Source: Verrucomicrobiota bacterium
GTDB taxonomy: Bacteria; Verrucomicrobiota; Verrucomicrobiia; Opitutales; Opitutaceae
Direction: 5' to 3'
Assembly: GCA_014584295.1 (NCBI GenBank)
Contig: JACTNC010000034.1
Location: forward strand, 62,001-126,000
DNA length: 64,000 nt
Part shown: positions 1 to 8,755 of the stretch, piece by piece
Position numbering within the stretch: position 1 is the first letter of the stretch
How the letters are laid out: each line of letters opens with the position of its first letter
The notes under the pieces: model-generated
The model's database searches: none
Told to the model about the DNA's origin: nothing
Seen by the model: the letters and a program-made list of their open reading frames with translations, nothing else
Position numbers and translations under genes: made by a program

Positions 1-25
1 CACTCCTCCTCCACATCTATTCGCC

Positions 26-1015
26 ATGTCGAGCACGTACTCCGATGACCGCCTACGCCTGGCAGCCCGCCTCTACTACATCGACGGGCTGGGCCAGAAC
101 GAGGTCGCGAAATTCGTCAAGGTCTCCCAAGCGAAAGTCTCACGTCTCCTGGCCCTCGCTCGGGAGCGCGGAATTGTCCGTATCACGGTGTCGGACTACG
201 ATCCGCGGCATCCCGATCTCGAGGCCCGCATTCGTGCACGTTTCGACCTGGACACCGTGGTTGTCATCAAGGCATTGGAAGGGCTCACGGCGACGGATCT
301 CAGACGTGCGGTGGGCCACTTCGCATCGTCGACCCTGGATTCCCTCATCAAACCGGGCGACGTCGTCGCCATTGCGGGCGGGCGCACAATCTACGAGCTT
401 GTCCATCACCTGCCGGAACCCCGCAACAAGGCCCTGACCGTTGTTCAGGCCATGGGCAGCGTGGACTCAACGGTCAGCGCCTTTGATGCGCAGGAGGTCG
501 GGCGAATCGTCGCGCACCGTCTCGGCGGCAGCTTTCTCGCGCTCAATGTCCCCGCCTACATCCCGGAAAAACGCACGCGAGACGCCCTTCTGAAGCTGCC
601 CCAGGTGCGTGCCGTGCACGACCACCTGGACCGCGCACAGGTGGCCATTGTCGGACTCGGCACCCTGGAGAATTCCGTCTTTGTGGAGCGCGGGGCGCTC
701 ACGCCCTCAAACATCAGGGACCTTCGCGATGCCGGTGCCATCGGTGAAATGTGCGGACGTTTCTTTGATGCCAATGGGAACGAATGTGCGACGGTCTGGC
801 GCGACCAGGTCATGAGCGCAGAGACCAGCCAGATCAGACGGATTCCACTGACGATCGGCGTTGTTTCCGGCAGCGATCGCTCCGCGGCAATTGCAGCCGC
901 CATCCGGGGCCAGCTGCTGAAAGGCCTGATCATCGATGAATCAGGCGCCCTTGCGCTTCTCTCCCTTGAGCAACCGTCCGCCGCACCGAGAAAGTCGCGC
1001 TCAAAAAAGAAGTAG
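26..1015 (+). CDS. SorC-family sugar-binding transcriptional regulator
   Basis: 329 aa. An N-terminal helix-turn-helix (about residues 22-53, containing NEVAKFVKVSQAKVSRLL) is followed by a long SugR/NagB-like effector domain with FALGV-type sugar-phosphate binding features, the usual SorC/DeoR layout and length. Known members bind a phosphorylated sugar or polyol and control the adjacent catabolic operon. It is first in a tight + strand series of glycerol-phosphate genes, so its likely effector is a triose or glycerol phosphate (inference). ATG at 26 is the natural start because the HTH begins about 20 residues in. Only 25 bases upstream are visible, so promoter and operator lie outside the window. 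Confidence 0.88.
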   Translation: MSSTYSDDRLRLAARLYYIDGLGQNEVAKFVKVSQAKVSRLLALARERGIVRITVSDYDPRHPDLEARIRARFDLDTVVVIKALEGLTATDLRRAVGHFASSTLDSLIKPGDVVAIAGGRTIYELVHHLPEPRNKALTVVQAMGSVDSTVSAFDAQEVGRIVAHRLGGSFLALNVPAYIPEKRTRDALLKLPQVRAVHDHLDRAQVAIVGLGTLENSVFVERGALTPSNIRDLRDAGAIGEMCGRFFDANGNECATVWRDQVMSAETSQIRRIPLTIGVVSGSDRSAAIAAAIRGQLLKGLIIDESGALALLSLEQPSAAPRKSRSKKK

Positions 1016-1055
1016 ACACCGACAGCAATCCATTCCGGAAACCCGAATCATAACC

Positions 1056-2444
1056 ATGAGCGTTAAAGCGACTCCGTCGCTTCCTCCTCCTCCTCTCATT
1101 CCGCCTCCAAGGCAATCCATGTCCGAGGCGCTCGCTGCCGCATCGGAAACCAAGGAGTTGCTTGTGGCTCCGGGTGCCAGTGCTGCTGTTGTTGACGTTT
1201 TTCGCCGACAATTTCCAGGTCGCAAGGCAATCGTGGTTTGCGATCCCACGACGCATCGTGTCGCCGGGGAATCCGTCGATCAAAGGCTCCGTACCGCAGG
1301 GCTCGCAGAGCCCGCAGCGTACCTCTTAAGCGACCCCGACCTTTATGCCGAATTTCGATTTGTAGAGCAACTCGAGTCTATCCTACGTCAGACGCCTGCC
1401 ATTGCCGTAGCGGTCGGTTCGGGAACCATCAACGACCTTGTGAAGCTCGCTTCGCACCGAGTGGATCGTCCCTACCTGTGCGTCAGCACAGCAGCGTCGA
1501 TGGACGGCTACACGGCATTCGGCGCCTCCATCACTCACCGCGGGGCCAAGCAGACCTTCAACTGCCCTGCACCCCGCGCCGTCATTGCCGATCTTGAGAT
1601 CCTCCGACATGCGCCACCGGAAATGACGGCATCCGGATACGCCGACCTTCAGGCGAAAATCACGGCAGGCGCAGATTGGCTGATTGCGCATTCCCTGGGA
1701 GTTGAGCCCATCGAGCAGCGTGCCTGGGCCATTGTACAGGGCGGGCTTCGGGACGCGCTGGAGAATCCCGAGGGAGCACGTCGCGGTGAAATCAAGGCAA
1801 TCGGTGCGCTTGTGGAAGGACTGATGCTCGGCGGCTTCGCCATGCAGGGGACAAAGTCGAGCCGCCCCGCTTCCGGTGCGGAGCATCAGTTTAGTCACCT
1901 GTGGGACATGGAGCACCACACTCACCACGGCCTGGCTCCCTCCCACGGATTCAAGGTCGGCCTCGCCACGCTTGCGATCACCTCGCTCTACGAGGAAATG
2001 CTCAAGATTCCATTCGAGCGATTGGATATCGACCGCTGTGTTTCATCGTGGCCCGATCGGGCCACGCTGGAAAGTGACATCCGGCGCCGCTTCGCAGCCA
2101 CTGACTTCCTTGACACGGCGCTTCAAGAGACCACAGCGAAGCATGTATCCCCCGACGAGTTGCGCGAACAGCTTGGAAGGCTTGTCCGCTGCTGGCCGGT
2201 CCTCAGCAAGCAGCTTCGTGCTCAACTCGTCCCGCTCTCGGAGTTGCGACGCCGCCTCAAGACAGTGGGCGCCCCGACCCAGGCGGCTGAACTCGGCCTC
2301 ACAGCCGAACGACTGCGTCAGACATTCCATCGCGCCTATTTTATTCGTCGCCGATTCACGGTCCTTGATCTGGCCATTCGCACACAGTCCCTCGACCGCT
2401 GCCTCGACTCCCTGTTCGGGCCGGGTGGAGCCTGGGCATCCTGA
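1056..2444 (+). CDS. araM: sn-glycerol-1-phosphate dehydrogenase, AraM/EgsA-like, iron-type alcohol dehydrogenase fold
   Basis: 462 aa. Expected reaction: NAD(P)-dependent interconversion of dihydroxyacetone phosphate and sn-glycerol-1-phosphate in the cytoplasm. The cofactor loop GSGTINDLVK, the SGYADLQAKITAGADW segment with the metal-ligand Asp, and two His motifs (EHHTHH and SHGFKVG) fit the G1PDH branch of iron alcohol dehydrogenases. ATG 1056 is chosen because a longer frame from 936 would overlap the regulator by 80 bases; a further ATG at 1119 would remove the Pro-rich N-terminal stretch. It sits 2 bases from the transporter gene. In Bacillus araM lies beside araL, a HAD phosphatase; a HAD phosphatase is two genes downstream here. 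Catabolic rather than lipid-synthetic direction is inferred from context. Confidence 0.85.
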   Translation: MSVKATPSLPPPPLIPPPRQSMSEALAAASETKELLVAPGASAAVVDVFRRQFPGRKAIVVCDPTTHRVAGESVDQRLRTAGLAEPAAYLLSDPDLYAEFRFVEQLESILRQTPAIAVAVGSGTINDLVKLASHRVDRPYLCVSTAASMDGYTAFGASITHRGAKQTFNCPAPRAVIADLEILRHAPPEMTASGYADLQAKITAGADWLIAHSLGVEPIEQRAWAIVQGGLRDALENPEGARRGEIKAIGALVEGLMLGGFAMQGTKSSRPASGAEHQFSHLWDMEHHTHHGLAPSHGFKVGLATLAITSLYEEMLKIPFERLDIDRCVSSWPDRATLESDIRRRFAATDFLDTALQETTAKHVSPDELREQLGRLVRCWPVLSKQLRAQLVPLSELRRRLKTVGAPTQAAELGLTAERLRQTFHRAYFIRRRFTVLDLAIRTQSLDRCLDSLFGPGGAWAS

Positions 2445-2446
2445 GC

Positions 2447-3739
2447 ATGTCTGCACCTGAAATCACATCCTCTCCCGACGAGCAGGCGCGTTTCCGGTAC
2501 TGGCAGCGTCGCACGCTCATCGCGAGCATGATTGGCTACGCCGCCTACTATTTCGTGCGCAAGAACCTGAGCCTCGCCATGCCTGCGATGCAGCAGGATC
2601 TCGGGATCACCAAGTCCGACCTCGGCCTTTTCCTCACCCTTCACGGCCTGCTCTACGGCGTCTCAAAGTTTGCCAATGGCTTCCTCGGAGACCGCACCGA
2701 TGCGCGCACATTCATGATCACCGGCCTGCTCCTGTCCGCGGCAGCCAATGTGCTGTTCGGCTTCAGTTCCGCGGTCTTGATTCTAGGGCTTGTCTGGATG
2801 GCAAACGGCTGGGTCCAGGGCATGGGCTTTCCTCCTTGCGCACGACTCATGACCCACTGGTACCACCCGAACGAGCTCGCCACCAAGATGTCGATCTGGA
2901 ACACCTCGCATTCCATCGGAGGGGCGCTCGTAGTGATCTTCTGCGGCTATATGGTCGGCTACGGCTGGCGATGGGCCTTTTTTGCGCCGGCAGCCATCGC
3001 AACGGCGGCATGCGTGTTCCTGTGGTTCGCGCTTCGCGACACACCCAGATCCGTCGGGCTCCCTGAAATCCAAGTGAGCGATTCCGAAGGCAGGAAGTCG
3101 GGCGGCGAAGCCCCGGCGGATTTCAAGCGCTTTGTGCGACGCCAGGTCTTTGGGAACCCGTACATTTGGATTGTCGCAATCGCCAATTTCTTCGTCTACA
3201 CGTTCCGCTACGGTGTACTCGACTGGGGACCGACGCTCCTTACCGAATCGAAGGGCGTGTCACTCAGCCACGCCGGCTGGATGGTTGCTGCGTTCGAAAT
3301 TGCGGGTATCCTCGGAATGCTGGCCACGGGATGGATAACGGACCACCTATTCGGGGGGCGCGGATCACGAACCTGCGTTTTTTGCATGGGGCTGGCAGGG
3401 ACATTCCTATTTCTCTTTTGGAAGATTCCCTCTCCCCCTCCCCTGCTGGCGGCAGGACTCTTGGGCGGTGCGGGGTTCTTCATCTACGGCCCGCAGGCGC
3501 TCGTCGGCATCATCGCCGCGAATCTCGCCACAAAACATGCCGCGGGCACCGCGGTCGGATTCACTGGTCTGTTCGGCTACCTCAGCACGATTCTTTCCGG
3601 CCTGGGCCTGGGATACGTCTCCCAGCACTTTGGCTGGAGCACGGCACTGGGTGCCCTTGTCGCCACAGCCGCCGTTGGCACCTTCCTCTTTCTCCTCGCC
3701 TGGCCGGCGCGGGCCCATGGCTACGGCCGGACACAGTGA
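2447..3739 (+). CDS. glpT: MFS organophosphate antiporter, GlpT-like (glycerol-3-phosphate/phosphate)
   Basis: 430 aa with about 12 hydrophobic segments. The N-terminal YYFVRKNLSLAMPAMQQDLG and the following KSDLG/G-KF-NGFLGDR region match the organophosphate:phosphate antiporter branch (GlpT, UhpT, PgtP). It would bring glycerol phosphate across the inner membrane in exchange for phosphate. ATG 2447 is 2 bases after the dehydrogenase stop, suggesting translational coupling. GlpT rather than UhpT or PgtP is chosen mostly from neighbours (glycerol-phosphate dehydrogenases on both sides); substrate and stereospecificity are not proven by sequence. Confidence 0.82.
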   Translation: MSAPEITSSPDEQARFRYWQRRTLIASMIGYAAYYFVRKNLSLAMPAMQQDLGITKSDLGLFLTLHGLLYGVSKFANGFLGDRTDARTFMITGLLLSAAANVLFGFSSAVLILGLVWMANGWVQGMGFPPCARLMTHWYHPNELATKMSIWNTSHSIGGALVVIFCGYMVGYGWRWAFFAPAAIATAACVFLWFALRDTPRSVGLPEIQVSDSEGRKSGGEAPADFKRFVRRQVFGNPYIWIVAIANFFVYTFRYGVLDWGPTLLTESKGVSLSHAGWMVAAFEIAGILGMLATGWITDHLFGGRGSRTCVFCMGLAGTFLFLFWKIPSPPPLLAAGLLGGAGFFIYGPQALVGIIAANLATKHAAGTAVGFTGLFGYLSTILSGLGLGYVSQHFGWSTALGALVATAAVGTFLFLLAWPARAHGYGRTQ

Positions 3740-3745
3740 TTCGCC

Positions 3746-4612
3746 ATGGACAACTTCGCAAAAACGTGGGCCTTTGCGCCTCCCATCGCCAGTGAAAAAC
3801 TCCGCTCCATCCGCCACGTGGCACTGGACATGGACGGAACCATCTACAAGGGAGGAACACTGTTCCCATACACTCTCCCATTTCTCCAACGTCTCAAAAC
3901 GCTCGGCATCACTTATACCTTCCTGACGAACAATCCCTCGAAGAGCGCGGCCGACTATCTCGCCCATTTGCATAAGATGGGATTGCCGGCCCGGCGTGAG
4001 GAGCTTCACACCTCCACGCAGGCGACCATTGACTGTCTGCGTGCTCGATTTCCCCAGGCAAAGCGACTGTTTCTTCTCGGCACGCCGAGCATGATCGCCG
4101 AGTTCGAGGCCGCGGGATTCATCTCCACTCGCGATTCCGCAGACGACGAACCCGATGCCATTGTCGCCGCATTCGATACGACCCTCACCTTCGCTCGACT
4201 CGGTCGCGCCTGCTGGTGGGTCCGGCAGGGAAAACCCTATCTCGCGACAAACCCTGATTTTGTCTGTCCGACGGACCAGCCAACGATCCTTGTCGATTGC
4301 GGATCCATCTGCGCGGCCATCGAGAAAGCCGCGGGCCGGCGACCGGATATCACGCTCGGCAAACCGGATCCCGATATGCTCAGCGGCATACTGGACAGGC
4401 ATAACCTCAAGGCGCACGAAATTGCGATGGTCGGCGATCGTATTTACACCGACATCCTGATGGCGCAGCGTGCAGGCGCCTATGGAGTGCTCGTACTTTC
4501 AGGGGAGGCTACGGCTGAGGACGCCGCGCGTGCCAAGGTTCCACCCGACCTCGTCGTTCCGTCACTGGAAGAACTGGGTGACCTGCTTGAATCCGTTCAT
4601 TTTCAAGGATGA
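3746..4612 (+). CDS. HAD-IIA phosphatase (AraL/NagD-like)
   Basis: 288 aa. HAD motif I LDMDGTIYKGG (about residues 27-37), motif II in FLTNNPSKS, and motif III/IV in GKPDPDML and MVGDRIYTDI are all intact, and the C2-type cap region of subfamily IIA lies between them. NagD and AraL homologues dephosphorylate small sugar phosphates; mammalian relatives hydrolyse glycerol-3-phosphate or phosphoglycolate. Here it sits between the GlpT-like transporter (6 bases upstream) and glpD (4-base ATGA overlap), so glycerol phosphate or triose phosphate is the probable substrate (inference). It may prevent sugar-phosphate stress when transport exceeds oxidation. Confidence 0.85.
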   Translation: MDNFAKTWAFAPPIASEKLRSIRHVALDMDGTIYKGGTLFPYTLPFLQRLKTLGITYTFLTNNPSKSAADYLAHLHKMGLPARREELHTSTQATIDCLRARFPQAKRLFLLGTPSMIAEFEAAGFISTRDSADDEPDAIVAAFDTTLTFARLGRACWWVRQGKPYLATNPDFVCPTDQPTILVDCGSICAAIEKAAGRRPDITLGKPDPDMLSGILDRHNLKAHEIAMVGDRIYTDILMAQRAGAYGVLVLSGEATAEDAARAKVPPDLVVPSLEELGDLLESVHFQG

Positions 4613-6090
4613 ATCCAATCACATCCCGATTCGAGAATCTGAAGCAGCTTGAGCATGGGGAGTTTGATGTCCTCGTGATCGGCGGAGGAATCGTCGGCAG
4701 CGGTGTCGCACGCGATGCCGCATTGCGCGGCCTTCGCACCGCGCTCGTCGATAGACACGATTTTGCCTTTGGCACGAGTTCCCGTTCGAGCCGGCTCCTC
4801 CATGGAGGCCTTCGCTATCTCGAACAGGGCCGCATCGGACTCGTGCGCGAGGCGAGCCTTGAAAAACGTGTCCTGCGCGATATCGCCCCTCACCTGGGTG
4901 ATCCGCTTGGGTTTGTGTTTCCCGCCTACCGGCCTGAGGGACGCCCGCTCTGGCAGCTTCGCATCGGTGTCAAACTCTATGACCTGCTGTGCAGCTTTCG
5001 CAATTTTGGCGCATCGCGCGGCTACTCCGCGGCTGAAATTCGCCAACTCATTCCGGGGTTGAATCCCGTTGGGCTGAGAGGGGCCGTGCGCTATTTTGAT
5101 GCGCTCACAAATGATGCGCGTCTCGTTCTCGATACGCTTCGATCGGCAAATGCCGCAGGTGCGCTCGTTTCCAATTACACGCGATTCATCTCCACCCAAC
5201 GCAAGGCAGACTTCTGGGTCGTTCGGGTCCGTGATGAACGCGACGGCCGTGAGTTCGAAACGCGGGCGCGCACCATCGTCAACGCCACAGGCCCGTGGGC
5301 ACAGGGACTAGCCCACAGCGGCGTCGCGCTGCGCCTGAGCAAGGGAATCCACATCGTCGTGGACCGCGCGCGCCTGCCCATCACCGACGCGGTGGTTATC
5401 ACCGAGGGGAAACGCATCCTTTTTGTCATTCCGTGGGGAGAGCGACTGATCATCGGCACGACCGACACCGACTACCGGGGAGATCCGGAATCCGTTGAAA
5501 CCGATGTGGAAGATATTGCATACGTGCTCAAAGCGTTGAATTCGGCATTCCCTACCTTGCAGCTCCAAGAGAATGAGATCATCAGCACCTGGGCGGGACT
5601 TCGTCCCTTGATCGCCAATCCCGACGGTTCGCCTTCGGACATTTCACGTGCCCATCAGATCCTGAGTCCGGAACCCGCGTGGTGGGACGTTGCAGGAGGA
5701 AAACTCACAACCTACCGGCTCATGGCCGAGCAGACGGTCGACAAACTCCTTGAGTTTCTCAGACGCCCCGCAACTCGCTGCCGGACCGCACGGGAGCCGA
5801 TTCTTGCCGCCGCGGATACTCGTTTCAGCGGGATCCTTCCGGCCCCCTTTTCTTCCGAATCTGTTTCGCATTTCGTGAATCAGGAGTGGGCCCTCACCCT
5901 CACCGATGTGATGGTTCGAAGGAGCGGATGGCACTACTATCATCCTGACGCAGCGATTCGCGCGTGCCAGGTTGCGCAGTGGATGTCCGAGGTTGCAGGC
6001 TGGAGTGCTGAGCGGACGACCTCTGAACTTGCCGACTATCATCGCCTTGTCCGTAATCGGCCTCAAAAGACGGCTGCCCCAGAACGTTGA
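4609..6090 (+). CDS. glpD: FAD-dependent glycerol-3-phosphate dehydrogenase
   Basis: 493 aa, normal for aerobic GlpD. The FAD-binding motif DVLVIGGGIVGSGVARDAAL (about residues 18-37) is followed by the family hallmark GTSSRSSRLLHGGLRYLEQG. The C-terminal DAO-associated domain (YYHPDAAIRACQVAQWMSEV region) is complete. Oxidises sn-glycerol-3-phosphate to dihydroxyacetone phosphate, passing electrons to quinone at the inner membrane. The ATG overlaps the phosphatase stop (ATGA). It completes a set in which one operon handles glycerol-1-phosphate (dehydrogenase at 1056) and glycerol-3-phosphate. GlpK, which would supply its substrate, is encoded at 60087. Confidence 0.93.
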   Translation: MNPITSRFENLKQLEHGEFDVLVIGGGIVGSGVARDAALRGLRTALVDRHDFAFGTSSRSSRLLHGGLRYLEQGRIGLVREASLEKRVLRDIAPHLGDPLGFVFPAYRPEGRPLWQLRIGVKLYDLLCSFRNFGASRGYSAAEIRQLIPGLNPVGLRGAVRYFDALTNDARLVLDTLRSANAAGALVSNYTRFISTQRKADFWVVRVRDERDGREFETRARTIVNATGPWAQGLAHSGVALRLSKGIHIVVDRARLPITDAVVITEGKRILFVIPWGERLIIGTTDTDYRGDPESVETDVEDIAYVLKALNSAFPTLQLQENEIISTWAGLRPLIANPDGSPSDISRAHQILSPEPAWWDVAGGKLTTYRLMAEQTVDKLLEFLRRPATRCRTAREPILAAADTRFSGILPAPFSSESVSHFVNQEWALTLTDVMVRRSGWHYYHPDAAIRACQVAQWMSEVAGWSAERTTSELADYHRLVRNRPQKTAAPER

Positions 6091-6104
6091 TTCATCCCCT
6101 TGCC

Positions 6105-7052
6105 ATGCGACACCATTCGTTCACCCCTCGGATCCTTACATCACTCCTCGTCCTCATCAGCATCCTTCTCTCTGGTTGCGCGCCCGAAAAGAGCGCTCCC
6201 TCAAGCCATCCGCACAAGCCGCTCCGCATCGGAATTTCATTTCAGGAGCTCAACAATCCGTATTTCGTCGCCATGCGAGAGGCGTTCGAGGATGCGGGCC
6301 ATTCCCTGGGCGCCGATCTTTTCGTGACCGACGCACGGCACGACGTCACCAAGCAGATCGCAGACGTCGAGGACCTCGTGCAGAAGGGAATCGATATCCT
6401 CCTGCTCAACCCGACCGACTCCGCCGGCATCGAGAGCGCAGTACGCACTGCGAAACAGAAGGGAGTGATCGTGATTGCACTCGATGCCCAGGCCAACGGC
6501 CCGATAGATTCCTTCGTCGGTTCACGCAATTACGACGCAGGTCTGCTGGCGGGCGAGGAGCTGGCCCGGATCCTTGGAGGAAAGGGAGATGTAGCCATTC
6601 TCGACGGCATCGCGGTCGTCCCCATTCTCGAACGTGTGCGCGGCTTCAAGGATTCAATTGCGAAGCACCCCGGCATGAGCATCGTTGCAACGCAGAATGG
6701 CCGCCAGGAACGCAGTGCCGCACTTGCCGCGACTGAAAACATACTTCAAGCGCACCCTGGGCTGCGCGGCTTGTTCAGCGTAAATGACGGCGGCGCTGTC
6801 GGTGCAGCCGCGGCCATTGAGTCCAGCAAGCGTAATGTGGCCCTGGTCAGTGTGGACGGCCTCGCCGAGGTCGTGAAAGCCATTCAGTCTGACAGTCCGT
6901 TCAAGGCGACGGTTGCCCAGTTTCCCCGCGATCAGGTGCGCATTGCACTCGGCCTCGCGCTTGCTGCGAAATGGGGCGCCACGCTGCCTCGCGAGGTTCC
7001 CATTGATGTCAAGTTGCTCACGCGTGACAACGCGAAGGGCTTTTCCTGGTGA
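6105..7052 (+). CDS. ribose-type ABC transporter substrate-binding lipoprotein (RbsB-like)
   Basis: 315 aa. A short signal ends in the lipobox LLSGC (Cys about residue 25), so it is probably a membrane-anchored periplasmic lipoprotein. The mature part is a type I periplasmic binding fold (GISFQELNNPYF, DIADVEDLVQKGID-like and LLNPTDSAGI segments) of the RbsB/xylose-binding group for sugars or polyols. ATG 6105 is preferred; a TTG at 6087 would overlap the glpD stop but adds residues before the signal peptide. It overlaps the permease gene by GTGA. Its ligand is unknown; glycerol, a glycerol glycoside or a polyol would fit the operon. Confidence 0.86.
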   Translation: MRHHSFTPRILTSLLVLISILLSGCAPEKSAPSSHPHKPLRIGISFQELNNPYFVAMREAFEDAGHSLGADLFVTDARHDVTKQIADVEDLVQKGIDILLLNPTDSAGIESAVRTAKQKGVIVIALDAQANGPIDSFVGSRNYDAGLLAGEELARILGGKGDVAILDGIAVVPILERVRGFKDSIAKHPGMSIVATQNGRQERSAALAATENILQAHPGLRGLFSVNDGGAVGAAAAIESSKRNVALVSVDGLAEVVKAIQSDSPFKATVAQFPRDQVRIALGLALAAKWGATLPREVPIDVKLLTRDNAKGFSW

Positions 7053-8014
7053 ATCTGATCCTGTCCCGGATTGCCGGCTGGCGATCCCGGTGCGGCTGGC
7101 CGCCCGAGGTCTTTGCGAGCATCGCACTTGCCGGGCTTTGCATCGCGCTTTCAGTGAGCACGGACCGTTTTCTCGACTGGGAAAACTTTCGCAACATCGG
7201 GCGGCAGGTTTCAATCAACGCGATCCTCGCTACAGGGATGACATTTGTCATCATCATCGGCGGAATTGATCTCTCTGTCGGCTCGGTCATGGCACTTTCA
7301 ATGACAGTGTCCGCTGGTGCCATGCTCTCAGGCGCGTCAGTGCCAGTGGCCGCAGCTGCCGCCCTCCTCGTAGGTGCGTTGTTCGGAGTTTTCAACGGCA
7401 TGATGATCGCTTTGGCACGGCTACCCGCGATCATTGTCACTCTCGCGACCATGGAGATTCCCCGCGGGCTTGCCCTGCTTTCAACCGGAGGCTATCCGCA
7501 AACCGGCCTGCCTGAAAGCTTCAGTTCGCTTGGTCGCGGCTCGATCGCGGGCATCCAGATTCCAACGCTTGTCATGCTGCTTGTTGTTGCGAGTGGATTT
7601 ATTCTGCTTCGCCATCACGTTGTTGGTCGCTACTTTTATGCAATCGGTGGAAACGTCACCGCAGCCCGATTCTCAGGCGTGCCGGTTGCGAGGTATCAGA
7701 TTCTTGCCTACACGCTGAGTGGGCTCACGGCGGCGATTGCTGGCCTGGTGCTCAGTTCGCGCCTGATGTCTGGCCAGCCCAATGCAGGCATCGGCTACGA
7801 ACTCGACGCCATCGCTGCCGTTGTACTCGGGGGCGCGTCCATAACAGGTGGCAGCGGCTCTGTTGCCGGTACACTGATTGGCGCACTGACGCTCGGCGTC
7901 CTGAACAACGGCCTCAACCTGATGGATGTCTCGCCCTATCTGCAAAAGGTGCTGAAAGGAGCGATATTGCTCGCGGCCATACCGCTCGGCATCAGCCGCC
8001 AGAACCGGACCTGA
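7049..8014 (+). CDS. ribose-type ABC transporter permease (RbsC-like)
   Basis: 321 aa, mostly hydrophobic, with the conserved IIGGIDLSVGSVMAL segment and the LGGASITGGSGSV...GTLIGALTLGVLNNGLNL C-terminal region of the BPD_transp_2 family. GTG start overlaps the binding-protein stop (GTGA). It should form the inner-membrane channel for the preceding lipoprotein. The matching double-domain ATPase (RbsA) is not downstream, where a minus-strand gene follows after 27 bases, so it must be upstream of base 1 or elsewhere. Last gene of the operon; no U-rich terminator hairpin is visible at 8015-8041. Confidence 0.88.
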   Translation: MNLILSRIAGWRSRCGWPPEVFASIALAGLCIALSVSTDRFLDWENFRNIGRQVSINAILATGMTFVIIIGGIDLSVGSVMALSMTVSAGAMLSGASVPVAAAAALLVGALFGVFNGMMIALARLPAIIVTLATMEIPRGLALLSTGGYPQTGLPESFSSLGRGSIAGIQIPTLVMLLVVASGFILLRHHVVGRYFYAIGGNVTAARFSGVPVARYQILAYTLSGLTAAIAGLVLSSRLMSGQPNAGIGYELDAIAAVVLGGASITGGSGSVAGTLIGALTLGVLNNGLNLMDVSPYLQKVLKGAILLAAIPLGISRQNRT

Positions 8015-8041
8015 GGATTTTCTGCGCAGACCGCATCAACG

Positions 8042-8755
8042 TCAGACCAGCCCCTCGCTGCGCACCCATTGAATGGCGTATCGGACGAGATCGGCGCCCT
8101 TCTCGAGGCGCAGCTTCAGCTTCAGGTGTTCGCGGTAGGAATCGATGGTCTTGACGCTCAAACTCAGCTTGGCCGCAATCTGCCGCGTGCTGTATCCGTT
8201 TCCGATCAGATGAAAGACCTCCAGTTCACGGTCGCTGAGAGTGTCGATCGTGAAAACGACTTCGTCATGCCGGCTCCTCACCAGGCGATGAAGCATCTTT
8301 TCCTTTATCTTGTCGCTCAGGTAGAGTTCACCCGACAACACACGACGGATCGCAATGACAACTCGTTCACTCGCCTCACGCTTCATGATGTAGCCCTTGG
8401 CGCCGGCGCGCAGGGCACGTTCCGCGTAAAGTGACTCATCATGAATCGACATGACGAGAACCGGAAGATCGGGCAGAAGCGTCTTGAGATTCTTCACCAG
8501 CTCTAGGCCGCTCCCGTTCTTGAGCGCGATCTCAATAATCACGAGGTCGGGCACCGACCTGGAAATGAGTTCGATGCCGAGCGCGGTGTTTCCCGCCTCT
8601 CCGCATATGACCATGTCAGCCTCGCGATCGACCACCATCCTGACGCCCTGACGCGTGATCGGATGATCATCCACGATGAAGACGCGACGCTTTCCGTCAG
8701 TCGTGTTGGTGGGGGCGAGCGGATTTGAAACGGTCGGATAGACAAAGGTATTCAT
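8042..8755 (-). CDS. NarL/FixJ-type response regulator with Glu at the phosphoacceptor site
   Basis: 237 aa from ATG 8755 (a frame reaching 8839 adds an unlikely leader). Receiver about residues 22-140: acidic pair VDDHP (29-30), MSIHDE switch region, KREA lysine loop. The position normally occupied by phosphoacceptor Asp reads PDLVIIEIALKNGSG, with Glu75 encoded by GAG. The output domain is a complete LuxR/GerE HTH (LSDRELEVFHLIGNGYSTRQIA...LSVKTIDSYREHLKLKL). No histidine kinase gene is adjacent. Glu can mimic phosphoaspartate in some regulators, so it may act without phosphorylation (inference). Targets unknown. Confidence 0.9.
   Translation of the reverse strand: MNTFVYPTVSNPLAPTNTTDGKRRVFIVDDHPITRQGVRMVVDREADMVICGEAGNTALGIELISRSVPDLVIIEIALKNGSGLELVKNLKTLLPDLPVLVMSIHDESLYAERALRAGAKGYIMKREASERVVIAIRRVLSGELYLSDKIKEKMLHRLVRSRHDEVVFTIDTLSDRELEVFHLIGNGYSTRQIAAKLSLSVKTIDSYREHLKLKLRLEKGADLVRYAIQWVRSEGLV

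Noticed and set aside
3407-4417. A 336-codon open frame on the minus strand
   Set aside because: It lies antisense to the GlpT-like and HAD genes, whose motifs are complete; no recognisable protein family, and long antisense frames are expected at this GC content.
5972-6736. A 254-codon + frame overlapping glpD and the binding protein
   Set aside because: Arg/Pro-rich composition typical of a frame shadow; both real genes are well supported.
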